NCBI GenBank assembly: GCA_902772945.1
Contig: CACYCU010000027.1
Coordinates: 1 to 12,465 of the forward strand
Length of the DNA stretch: 12,465 nucleotides
Origin: an uncultured bacterium
GTDB taxonomy: Bacteria > Cyanobacteriota > Vampirovibrionia > Gastranaerophilales > Gastranaerophilaceae
Direction: 5' to 3'
The notes beneath the pieces are model-generated. The model was not told the origin of the DNA and did no database searches. It saw only the letters and a program-made list of their open reading frames with translations. Each line of letters opens with the position of its first letter. Positions within the stretch are counted from its first letter, which is position 1. This document shows, one piece after another, positions 1 through 5,974 of this stretch. The position numbers and the translations under genes were made by a program.

Positions 1-657
1 TCTCAAGCTCTTGATAATCCTACAAGACCTTTCACAGCTATCGTTGGCGGTGCAAAAGTTTCTTCTAAAATCGGTGTTTTGGAAAACTTGTTAGATAAAG
101 TTGACAATATGATTATCGGCGGCGGTATGGCTTATACATTTGTAAAAGCTAACGGCGGAAAAATAGGTAATTCAATTTGTGAAGATGATCAAATTGAAAC
201 AGCAAAAGCAATTGAAGCAAAAGCTGCATCAAAAGGCGTAAAACTTGTTATGGCTACAGACGTTTTGGTTGCGGATGATTTTTCAGGCAACGGAACTAAC
301 AAGTTTGTAAAAATCAACGAAATACCTGACGGATTTGAAGGTGTTGATGCAGGTGAAGATTCAAGAAAAGCGTTTGCAGATGTTATTAAATCTTCTAAAA
401 CAATTTTGATGAACGGTCCTGTAGGTGCTTTTGAAAATCCAAAATTTGCAGAAGGTACAAAAGCTGTTTTGGCTGCGGTTGTTGAAGCTACAAAAAATGG
501 TGCAACTTCAGTTATTGGCGGTGGTGATTCTGTTTCGGCTGCTAAAAAATTCTTTAAAGCTGAAGATTTTACTCACGTATCAACAGGCGGCGGTGCTTCA
601 TTAGAATTTATTGAAGGAAAAGTTTTGCCGGGTGTTGCAGCACTTGATGAAAAATAA
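1..657 (+). CDS. pgk: Phosphoglycerate kinase, C-terminal part (5' end outside window)
   Basis: The reading frame is open from base 1 and gives 218 residues, about the C-terminal 55% of a usual ~395-residue enzyme, so the start lies upstream of the window. Phosphoglycerate kinase is the cytosolic glycolytic enzyme that transfers phosphate from 1,3-bisphosphoglycerate to ADP. Visible family motifs are the nucleotide-domain lysine region GGAKVSSKIGVL (fragment residues 16-27), IGGGMAYTF shortly after, MNGPVGAFE (from residue 137), the phosphate-binding glycine loop GGGDS (173-177) and the C-terminal STGGGASLEF helix cap with LPGVAAL. No frameshift or missing motif is seen, so this is a normal gene cut by the window edge. 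A TTG at 79 in the same frame is internal coding sequence, not a start. It ends seven bases before a strong hairpin terminator and converges on the SPFH gene. Confidence 0.97.
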   Translation, partial: SQALDNPTRPFTAIVGGAKVSSKIGVLENLLDKVDNMIIGGGMAYTFVKANGGKIGNSICEDDQIETAKAIEAKAASKGVKLVMATDVLVADDFSGNGTNKFVKINEIPDGFEGVDAGEDSRKAFADVIKSSKTILMNGPVGAFENPKFAEGTKAVLAAVVEATKNGATSVIGGGDSVSAAKKFFKAEDFTHVSTGGGASLEFIEGKVLPGVAALDEK

Positions 658-663
658 GATATT

Positions 664-694
664 AAAAAAGCTCCTCATCTGAGGAGCTTTTTTT
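664..694. terminator. Bidirectional intrinsic terminator between pgk and the SPFH gene
   Basis: A run of six A, then the stem GCTCCTC (670-676), an ATCT loop and the stem GAGGAGC (681-687), followed by seven T. The A run pairs with the T run, so the structure has a U-tract on either strand. It lies between the pgk stop (657) and the stop of the convergent minus-strand gene (708), so it can end both transcripts. Confidence 0.93.
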
Positions 695-707
695 ATTGTT
701 TTTTATC

Positions 708-1502
708 TTATTTTTTTGTTGACATATTAATAAACGGAATAGAATTGCCCATCATATATTCAGGTAATTTTCCGTCCCATTTTTGTACAGCTTCGTATTC
801 AACAAGAGCTTTGTTTTGTGTTAATGCATTTGCTCTTATTGACATTGATTTTGCTTCAGCTTCAGCAGAGATTAGTTTTTGTTTAGCTTCTTCTTGAATT
901 TGTACGGTTTTATTTTTTGCTCTTAGGGCTTCTTGTTCTGCTGTTACTTTGTTTTCAATTGCTTTTTCAAAAACTCCTGAATATGCGATAGCTGTCATTT
1001 GAAAGTCTGTGACGTTAATATATTTAGGTGTTAAGTGACTTTGCAATTTTATCAATATTTCTTGAGTAGCTTTTTCTCTGTTTGCAACAAGATCTTGAGC
1101 GTTCCATTTTCCGATAACGTCTTTTATTGTACCTTCTACTACAGGAGTTACAACGGTGTCAAGATAATTCATTCCGACTTCTCTGTACATTCTGTGTGCA
1201 TTTTCAGGCTGCAAGTTGTAATTAAGTACATATGTGATTTGTGCCTGTTGAATATCTTTTGTATAAACAGAAGTTTCAACGTAATTTTTTTGAGTTTTTA
1301 CATTCATATTTTTTATATGAGAAATAAACGGTGTAACAAAATGTATACCTTCAGTATAACTTGTCGGTGAAACTTTACCAAGAGTTACTTTTACACCGCG
1401 TTCTCCGACACCTACTATTGCAAGAGGGTTAAAAAATGCGATTAAAACAACCAATAAGGAAATTATAATTGCGGGAACGATTATTTTGTTGCTTTCTTCC
1501 AT
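708..1502 (-). CDS. SPFH/prohibitin-family membrane protein
   Basis: A 264-residue protein with one N-terminal membrane anchor (about residues 8-28) and a short start typical of prohibitin-like proteins. An SPFH (band 7) domain follows (about 30-200) with VGVGERGVKVTLGKV, YTEGIHFVTPF and the NREKATQEI region. An Ala/Glu-rich coiled-coil helix (about 185-225) comes next, and the end is WDGKLPEYMMGNSIPFINM, a tail characteristic of bacterial prohibitin homologues. Such proteins form large membrane-associated rings, often linked to membrane protease control or membrane microdomains. Its actual role here is not evident. The start is supported by AAAGGAAAA just upstream, which begins at the stop codon of the preceding small membrane gene (12-base gap), so the two are probably co-transcribed and translationally coupled. 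It ends at the shared terminator after pgk. No FtsH-like protease is adjacent. Confidence 0.9.
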   Translation of the reverse strand: MEESNKIIVPAIIISLLVVLIAFFNPLAIVGVGERGVKVTLGKVSPTSYTEGIHFVTPFISHIKNMNVKTQKNYVETSVYTKDIQQAQITYVLNYNLQPENAHRMYREVGMNYLDTVVTPVVEGTIKDVIGKWNAQDLVANREKATQEILIKLQSHLTPKYINVTDFQMTAIAYSGVFEKAIENKVTAEQEALRAKNKTVQIQEEAKQKLISAEAEAKSMSIRANALTQNKALVEYEAVQKWDGKLPEYMMGNSIPFINMSTKK

Positions 1503-1514
1503 AAATTTTCCTTT

Positions 1515-1706
1515 CTATTCTATACCTGCAAATGATAATATTACATATAGTAAAACAATGATTAATGCGCAGACAAGGTAGCTGTTTGCGATTAATTTTC
1601 CGTGAGTTTTGTACAAATTTTTATTAAAAATTAAACTCAATAAAAGTATTATAAGGTTTGTTATTACCAAAAATCCGAATAACAAGAACAAAATTCTTAA
1701 CGGCAT
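1515..1706 (-). CDS. Small two-helix membrane protein, unknown function
   Basis: A 63-residue protein I do not recognise. It consists of two hydrophobic segments (about residues 4-26 and 43-61) joined by a short basic loop (NKNLYKTHGK), so it is a predicted inner-membrane hairpin. A real gene is supported by a strong Shine-Dalgarno sequence (AAAAAGGAGA, 1712-1720 region) seven bases before the ATG, a TATAAT -10 element upstream, and tight 12-base coupling to the SPFH gene downstream. The context suggests it works with, or is an accessory of, the SPFH protein, but this is inference from neighbourhood only. The 53-base gap from the recJ stop and the separate promoter suggest it starts a two-gene unit. 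Confidence 0.8.
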   Translation of the reverse strand: MPLRILFLLFGFLVITNLIILLLSLIFNKNLYKTHGKLIANSYLVCALIIVLLYVILSFAGIE

Positions 1707-1727
1707 TATAATTCTCCTTTTTAGAAA

Positions 1728-1755
1728 ATTATAGTTTGTTTATGATATCTGCAAA
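1728..1755 (-). promoter_or_regulatory. Putative promoter of the small-membrane-protein/SPFH unit
   Basis: On the minus strand a perfect TATAAT (1728-1733) lies 16 bases after a poor -35 match, TTTGCA (1750-1755). Transcription would start just before the Shine-Dalgarno sequence of the 63-residue gene. The -10 is clear, the -35 is weak. Confidence 0.5.
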
Positions 1756-1759
1756 TCGT

Positions 1760-4084
1760 TTAAATAAATGAATACAAATCATCTTCCATTAGAGTTTTTT
1801 GGAATTCTTCGCATTCATTTATCAGATCTGTTAAATTGCTGTATTTTTCGGAATGTAATACTTGTAAGATATCGTGGTTGTCGGTTAATTTTATAATATA
1901 ATAATTTTCATTTTTTTCTTTTATTTCAATAATTCCGCAATCTTCAAAAATTTCGAACAGAAGATAAAAAACGGAATACGATTTACCTAAGAAGCTTGCA
2001 CATCTTTTTAATTCGACTTTTCCTGCATTTTTGTTATCAGCATATTTGAGCATTCCGTATACGGTTTTCAAAAATTCTTCTTCATCAAAGTATTTTAAAT
2101 CGTAGTTCATAAAATGAATTGAGGTCGGATTAGTTTTTTCAATAATATTTTCAAAAGTTTCTCTGTCTGCCGGATAGTCAAAGAACATTAGAGAATCACA
2201 TTCTTTTAGATTTTCTCTTGATACAACTATTTCAGAAAGATTTTTAAACGGTTTGAGTCTATCAAGAATTGGTTTGCTTTCTGCAAAAATTGATATATTT
2301 AATTTTGAATTTTTAACATAATCCTCCACTTGAGGAAGTATATCGGTTTTTTTCCTATGATCATAAAGTTTTTGTTTAGGTACTTCTTCTTCCTTTAGAT
2401 ATTCGGAATGAATATCATCAATAATTAGTTGAACGCTTGTGTTGCCATTGTATTCATTTACTTGCGGATGGAATGCCAAGTCCAAAGTGTCTCCTTTTAC
2501 AAGAGAGATGTCTCCGTCTTTCCATCTTATGCAGTTGAATTCAGAGGTTCCTGAAAGGCAAGTAAGGCGCAGATGGTTTTTGTTTTCGCCCATAAGTTTT
2601 TTTTCTTTGATTTTCAAATCTTTCATGACAAATATAGGGCTCGGGTTGTTTGCACCAAACGGTTCCAGCTGTGAAATGCTCTCAACAAAATCAACATCAA
2701 TATCGTCAGGTGTAAGTTCCAGATCAATATTTAAAAAAGGTTTTAAATCTTTACCTTGAGACATTTCTTTTACTGTTTTGCAAAGTGCTGATTTTACTTC
2801 TTCAAATGTTACTTTTGAAAATGCAAGTCCGGCAGCCATTGAGTGTCCGCCAAAACCGTCAAACATTTCTGCGTTGACAGAAATTGTATCATATAGATTT
2901 ATTCCTTCAATACTTCTTGCAGAGCATCTGTATTGTTTTGTTTCATCCGAATATGTCATTAAAAACGTAGGTTTATAATATTTTTCAACAAGCATTGAAG
3001 CAACTATGCCTATTATTCCTATATGCCAATCTTTGCTATAAAGAACTATTGCGGGATTTTTGTTACCTTCGCGTTTTACCATTTCATCAGCTTCTGCAAA
3101 AATGTTTTGGCATAATTCTTGTCTGATTTTGTTAAACTCATTTAATGATTGAATTGCCATTTCAATTTCTTGTTTGTTATCAGAGATAAGGACTTTTAGT
3201 GCGGCATCTACTGTATCCAAACGTCCTGATGCATTAATTCTAGGAGCAATCCCAAATCCTATATGTTCAGCTGTAATTTGACCTTTGTAGCCTGCGCTTT
3301 CCAATAATCTTGTAAGTCCGTAATGTTTGCCTGCGGATATTAATTCAAGTCCTTTTGTGACAAAATATCTGTTTTCACCAATAAGCGGAACGACATCCGC
3401 AACAGTTCCGACAGCAACATAGGGTAAAATTTCGGATATAAATTCGAGTTTGTTATATTTTTCCAATAGTGCTTGAGCAGTTTTGAATGCTACTCCGACA
3501 CCCGCAAGAGATGTTAGACTTTCAATCTGTTTGGCTGTCAAGTTTTCATCCAAAGCATTTGGCGCTTTAGGATTTATTATTGCGTATGCCGATGGAAGTT
3601 GTTCCGGTGCTTCGTGGTGGTCAGTTATAATAACATCGATTTTAAAGCTGTTTAAAAAGTTTACGGCATCAACATCAGATATTCCGCAGTCGCAAGAGAT
3701 AATGACTTTTGGTTTAATTTTTGTCATTATTTGGACAAGTGCTTTTGTATCAAATCCGTGACCTTCTTTTTCTCTGTCAGGGATAAAATAATTTACATCA
3801 GCGCCAAGGTATTTAAAAGTTCTGTATAAAAGAGAGGTTGAAGTAACACCGTCTGCATCAAAATCTCCGTGAATAACTATTTTTTCTGCGTTATCAATTG
3901 CTTTTGACAGTCTTTCAACGGTTTTTTCCATATCTGTAAAAGCTTTTGGATGAGTAAGTTTCATTTCAAGCGGATGTAAAAATTCATAGATTTCTTCTTC
4001 CGTTTTTATTCCTCTTGTGTATAAAAGTCTTTTGATTAAAGACTTTTCGTTCCCTTCGTAACTATTTAATCTCCACTCTTTCAT
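1760..4084 (-). CDS. recJ: Single-stranded-DNA-specific exonuclease RecJ
   Basis: A 774-residue DHH/DHHA1 phosphoesterase. RecJ degrades single-stranded DNA 5' to 3' in recombination and mismatch/base-excision repair. Catalytic motifs are all present: GDFDADG (73-79), the CDCGIS metal-site motif (131-136), DHH (155-157), GTVADVVPL (226-234), RINASGRLD (282-290), DWHIGIIGIVASM (352-364), the SARS region (about 388) and GGHSMAAG of DHHA1 (412-419). An OB-fold DNA-binding domain follows (about 450-560). The last ~200 residues form an extra C-terminal region as in B. subtilis-type RecJ (786 residues) rather than the shorter E. coli protein, including a winged-helix-like stretch near 680-740. The start ATG has no Shine-Dalgarno sequence, and a TGA-TATAAT extended -10 ends six bases before it, so the message may be leaderless. 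It lies 33 bases downstream of an endonuclease IV-like gene, a plausible repair pairing. Confidence 0.96.
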   Translation of the reverse strand: MKEWRLNSYEGNEKSLIKRLLYTRGIKTEEEIYEFLHPLEMKLTHPKAFTDMEKTVERLSKAIDNAEKIVIHGDFDADGVTSTSLLYRTFKYLGADVNYFIPDREKEGHGFDTKALVQIMTKIKPKVIISCDCGISDVDAVNFLNSFKIDVIITDHHEAPEQLPSAYAIINPKAPNALDENLTAKQIESLTSLAGVGVAFKTAQALLEKYNKLEFISEILPYVAVGTVADVVPLIGENRYFVTKGLELISAGKHYGLTRLLESAGYKGQITAEHIGFGIAPRINASGRLDTVDAALKVLISDNKQEIEMAIQSLNEFNKIRQELCQNIFAEADEMVKREGNKNPAIVLYSKDWHIGIIGIVASMLVEKYYKPTFLMTYSDETKQYRCSARSIEGINLYDTISVNAEMFDGFGGHSMAAGLAFSKVTFEEVKSALCKTVKEMSQGKDLKPFLNIDLELTPDDIDVDFVESISQLEPFGANNPSPIFVMKDLKIKEKKLMGENKNHLRLTCLSGTSEFNCIRWKDGDISLVKGDTLDLAFHPQVNEYNGNTSVQLIIDDIHSEYLKEEEVPKQKLYDHRKKTDILPQVEDYVKNSKLNISIFAESKPILDRLKPFKNLSEIVVSRENLKECDSLMFFDYPADRETFENIIEKTNPTSIHFMNYDLKYFDEEEFLKTVYGMLKYADNKNAGKVELKRCASFLGKSYSVFYLLFEIFEDCGIIEIKEKNENYYIIKLTDNHDILQVLHSEKYSNLTDLINECEEFQKTLMEDDLYSFI

Positions 4085-4090
4085 AATTGA

Positions 4091-4099
4091 ATTATATCA
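4091..4099 (-). promoter_or_regulatory. Extended -10 promoter placed to give a leaderless recJ mRNA
   Basis: The minus strand reads TGA-TATAAT, an extended -10. Exactly six bases separate it from the recJ ATG, so the expected +1 is the A of the start codon. No ribosome-binding site exists in the gap. No -35 hexamer is recognisable. The motif lies in the 33-base space after the upstream gene's stop. Confidence 0.6.
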
Positions 4100-4117
4100 T
4101 AAATTCTATATATTGTT

Positions 4118-4954
4118 CTATATCGAGTTGTAATAATCTTTCAAGAGTTTGCAATCGTCTTCAATATTAGGGCTTTCACACACAAGAGCACCTTTGACGC
4201 CAAATTCTTTCATTGCTTTTATTAAATCTTTATAGTTCATATCTGATTCTTCAAGATTTAAATGCTGCCTTTCACCTTTTGCGGTATATTCAATACCCGC
4301 AAGGTGTCCGTGAAAATTGTCTAAAGCGTACTGACCGATTTCTTTTCCCATTTTTTCTAAAATCTTTGAGAATTCATCATAAGTGTTAAACTCTCCGGCA
4401 CTCCTTGCATGAAGATGAGAAAAATCAACACAAGGAAGAACTTGTTCAAATTCTTTAGACAAGTTAATTATTTCATCCAAATCACCCCATTGTGTGGCTT
4501 TTCCTGTAGTTTCCGGCCGAATCCAAACTTTTATATTTTCTTTTTCTAAAATATCTGTAATACGTTTTGTTTGAGATTTTACTTGATTATAGACAGTTTC
4601 TTTATCTTTACCCATATAAAACGCAGCGTGATAAGTTATGCTGAAAGCTCCGGCTTGAGATGCAACAGATGCAGTGTCAATTATTCTTTGAACACTGGCA
4701 TCAATTTTATCTTCTTCCTGTGAATTGAGATTTATATAAAAAGGTCCGTGAGCTGTTATAACAAAGTTTTTTGATTTTTCTTTAACATATTCCCTGTGTT
4801 CATCTTTCATTCTGACGCCATGGACAAATTCAAGTTCCATACCGTCAAGTTCCATTTTCTCTAAAATACTAAAAGCCTCGGGATATGAGCCCTTGCCTGT
4901 TCTCAAAGGCATTCCTGCTGTGATAAAATTCAGTTTGTCAAATTTATTTGTCAT
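4118..4954 (-). CDS. Endonuclease IV-like (AP endonuclease family 2) TIM-barrel protein
   Basis: A 278-residue protein whose pattern of metal ligands matches deoxyribonuclease IV (Nfo), a zinc enzyme that cuts DNA at abasic sites. Candidate ligands in order are H69 (ITAHG), H109 (TYHAA), E148 (RPETTG), D177 and H180 (VDFSHLH), H215 (FHGH), H231 (RQHLNL) and E260 (LVCESPN). Positions match E. coli Nfo closely. The Asp that partners the last His in E. coli (D229) is not seen: here the sequence is GERQH, so E228 may substitute or the third metal may be lost. Its closest relatives are probably the divergent Nfo-like/sugar-isomerase-like family rather than classical Nfo, so AP endonuclease activity is likely but unproven. 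There is no Shine-Dalgarno sequence; a TATAAT lies nine bases before the ATG. It lies directly upstream of recJ and diverges from engB. Confidence 0.8.
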   Translation of the reverse strand: MTNKFDKLNFITAGMPLRTGKGSYPEAFSILEKMELDGMELEFVHGVRMKDEHREYVKEKSKNFVITAHGPFYINLNSQEEDKIDASVQRIIDTASVASQAGAFSITYHAAFYMGKDKETVYNQVKSQTKRITDILEKENIKVWIRPETTGKATQWGDLDEIINLSKEFEQVLPCVDFSHLHARSAGEFNTYDEFSKILEKMGKEIGQYALDNFHGHLAGIEYTAKGERQHLNLEESDMNYKDLIKAMKEFGVKGALVCESPNIEDDCKLLKDYYNSI

Positions 4955-4963
4955 AACTTTAGT

Positions 4964-4972
4964 ATTATAGCA
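4964..4972 (-). promoter_or_regulatory. Extended -10 promoter of the endonuclease IV-like gene
   Basis: The minus strand reads TGC-TATAAT with nine bases to the ATG, so the predicted 5' UTR is only about 2-3 bases. No Shine-Dalgarno sequence. The hexamer occupies exactly the place where a -35 of the divergent engB promoter would fall. Confidence 0.6.
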
Positions 4973-4983
4973 TAAATTTTTTA

Positions 4984-4992
4984 TGATAATAT
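4984..4992 (+). promoter_or_regulatory. Extended -10 promoter giving a leaderless engB mRNA
   Basis: TGA-TAATAT with six bases to the engB ATG and no Shine-Dalgarno sequence, so +1 is expected at the A of ATG. No TTGACA-like -35 is present. At 17-bp spacing the -35 position would coincide with the -10 of the divergent gene. Confidence 0.55.
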
Positions 4993-4998
4993 TTATCT

Positions 4999-5571
4999 AT
5001 GACGAAATTTATGCAGGCAAAATTCTTAATAAGTGCTGAAAAACTTTCGCAATGTCCGAATTATACATTGCCGGAGTTTCCGCTTTTGGGACGTTCAAAT
5101 GTCGGGAAATCATCATTTATTAACGGGCTTGCAAATAACAAAAAATTGGCAAAAACATCAAATACACCCGGAAAAACAAGATTAATAAATTTTTTTCAGT
5201 TTAAAAATGATTTTATGATAGCGGATTTGCCTGGTTACGGTTATGCAAAAATTTCAAAAGAAGCGCAAAACAAGTGGCAAAAATATTTGGAAGAATATTT
5301 GATAAATCGTGAGCAGATCAGATCTCTTGTTCAATTGGTTGACGGAAGACATGAAATTCAAAAAAATGATTATCAAATGAGAGAGTGGATTGAGGCGTAT
5401 AATCTTCCTATATTTACTGTTGTTACAAAGATGGATTATGTGCCAAAGTCAAAAACCCTTAATGTTTTAAAATATGTTGAAAAAGAATTTGGCGGAACGG
5501 TCATGCCTTTCAGTGCTGTTGATAACAGATATAATGAAGCTGTTTTTGAACACTTTTTTAACTTATTATAA
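4999..5571 (+). CDS. engB: Ribosome-biogenesis GTP-binding protein EngB/YsxC
   Basis: A 190-residue TrmE-Era-EngA-EngB-class GTPase of the usual EngB length. EngB is needed for late assembly of the large ribosomal subunit. GTPase motifs are G1 GRSNVGKSS (31-39), the switch I threonine in SNTPGKTRLINFF (54-66), G3 DLPGYGYAK (76-84, diagnostic of this family), G4 TKMD (143-146) and G5 SAVD (172-175). The family-typical N-terminal AKFLISAEKLSQCP segment is present. The ATG at 4999 has no Shine-Dalgarno sequence; a -10 element ends six bases before it. It diverges from the endonuclease IV-like gene across 44 bp. No clear terminator follows; the next 400 bases are AT-rich and lead into the nrdD leader. 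Gene names engB, ysxC and yihA are synonyms. Confidence 0.96.
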   Translation: MTKFMQAKFLISAEKLSQCPNYTLPEFPLLGRSNVGKSSFINGLANNKKLAKTSNTPGKTRLINFFQFKNDFMIADLPGYGYAKISKEAQNKWQKYLEEYLINREQIRSLVQLVDGRHEIQKNDYQMREWIEAYNLPIFTVVTKMDYVPKSKTLNVLKYVEKEFGGTVMPFSAVDNRYNEAVFEHFFNLL

Positions 5572-5867
5572 TTTCAAAAAGCAAAAATTTAATGCATGAC
5601 CTTTGTGAATTTTGATTTTAAAACGTTGTCAAATTTGTTTGTTAAAATTTTAATAATATTTCCATATATTAATTTTTTTTTACCCTTTTTAATAAATCTT
5701 ATTGATGTTAATTTTTGATAAAAAATAATAATTTTTGTGAAATTGTACAAACAACACTTTTAGCCTTGTATTTGGTATGATAAATGGTATTATTTTTGTA
5801 AATCTTTGGATTTATTTTTTGAAAAAAAGTCTTCCATGTTTTTCTAATTTGTTGTAAAATAATAAAA
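5572..5867. other. AT-rich intergenic stretch between engB and the nrdD leader
   Basis: No supported gene in these ~300 bases. I see a possible promoter with TTGTCA (5626-5631) and TTTAAT (5649-5654) 17 bp apart, a small hairpin TAAATC-tttg-GATTTA (about 5799-5814) followed by T residues, and a TATGAT (5776-5781) that could be a -10 but lacks a -35. Nearest the leader, TAAAAT (5855-5860) would start transcription at the first leader hairpin, but its -35 match is poor. No convincing NrdR, FNR or CRP box was found. Confidence 0.5.
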
Positions 5868-5914
5868 TAGATTAAGTTAAGTTTTGGGAGACTAACCTCT
5901 GTAGTCTTAATCTA
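5868..5914 (+). promoter_or_regulatory. Nested hairpin in the nrdD 5' leader (candidate regulatory RNA)
   Basis: TAGATTAAG (5868-5876) is exactly complementary to CTTAATCTA (5906-5914). Inside, AGACTA (5889-5894) is complementary to TAGTCT (5902-5907) around the loop ACCTCTG. The two helices compete for two bases, so the likely fold is a 7-bp outer and 6-bp inner stem with a purine-rich bulge (5875-5888, containing TTTTGGG) on the 5' side. A terminator-like hairpin and then the nrdD ribosome-binding site follow immediately. I do not recognise a known riboswitch class. Confidence 0.55.
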
Positions 5915-5918
5915 ATAT

Positions 5919-5957
5919 GGGACAGAAATTTTGGGTAGTATTTTCTGTTTCTTTTTG
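5919..5957 (+). terminator. Terminator-like hairpin just before the nrdD ribosome-binding site
   Basis: GGGACAGAAA (5919-5928) pairs with TTTCTGTTTC (5942-5951), ten pairs including two G-U, around a 13-base loop containing TTTTGGG, followed by TTTTTG. It sits between the upstream nested hairpin and the nrdD Shine-Dalgarno sequence (AAAAGGAGA, starting 5959). This is the position of an attenuator. The loop GGGTAGT could also pair, with one mismatch, to ACTAACC in the upstream hairpin. Confidence 0.5.
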
Positions 5958-5974
5958 TAAAAGGAGATAGTGGT

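Noticed and set aside
5750..5772. ACACTTTTAGCCTTGTAT as a possible NrdR box before nrdD
   Set aside because: The half-sites are two bases too far apart and the centre does not match the consensus. No second box lies at the usual spacing.
5799..5821. Small hairpin TAAATC-tttg-GATTTA with a T run as an engB terminator
   Set aside because: Six A/T-rich pairs over 220 bases after the gene are too weak and too distant to call a terminator.
5917..5970. A 17-codon frame (MGQKFWVVFSVSFCKRR) overlapping the nrdD ribosome-binding site, a possible leader peptide
   Set aside because: No Shine-Dalgarno sequence precedes its ATG, and it carries no codon run that would suggest attenuation by a charged tRNA. 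The RNA hairpins explain the stretch better.
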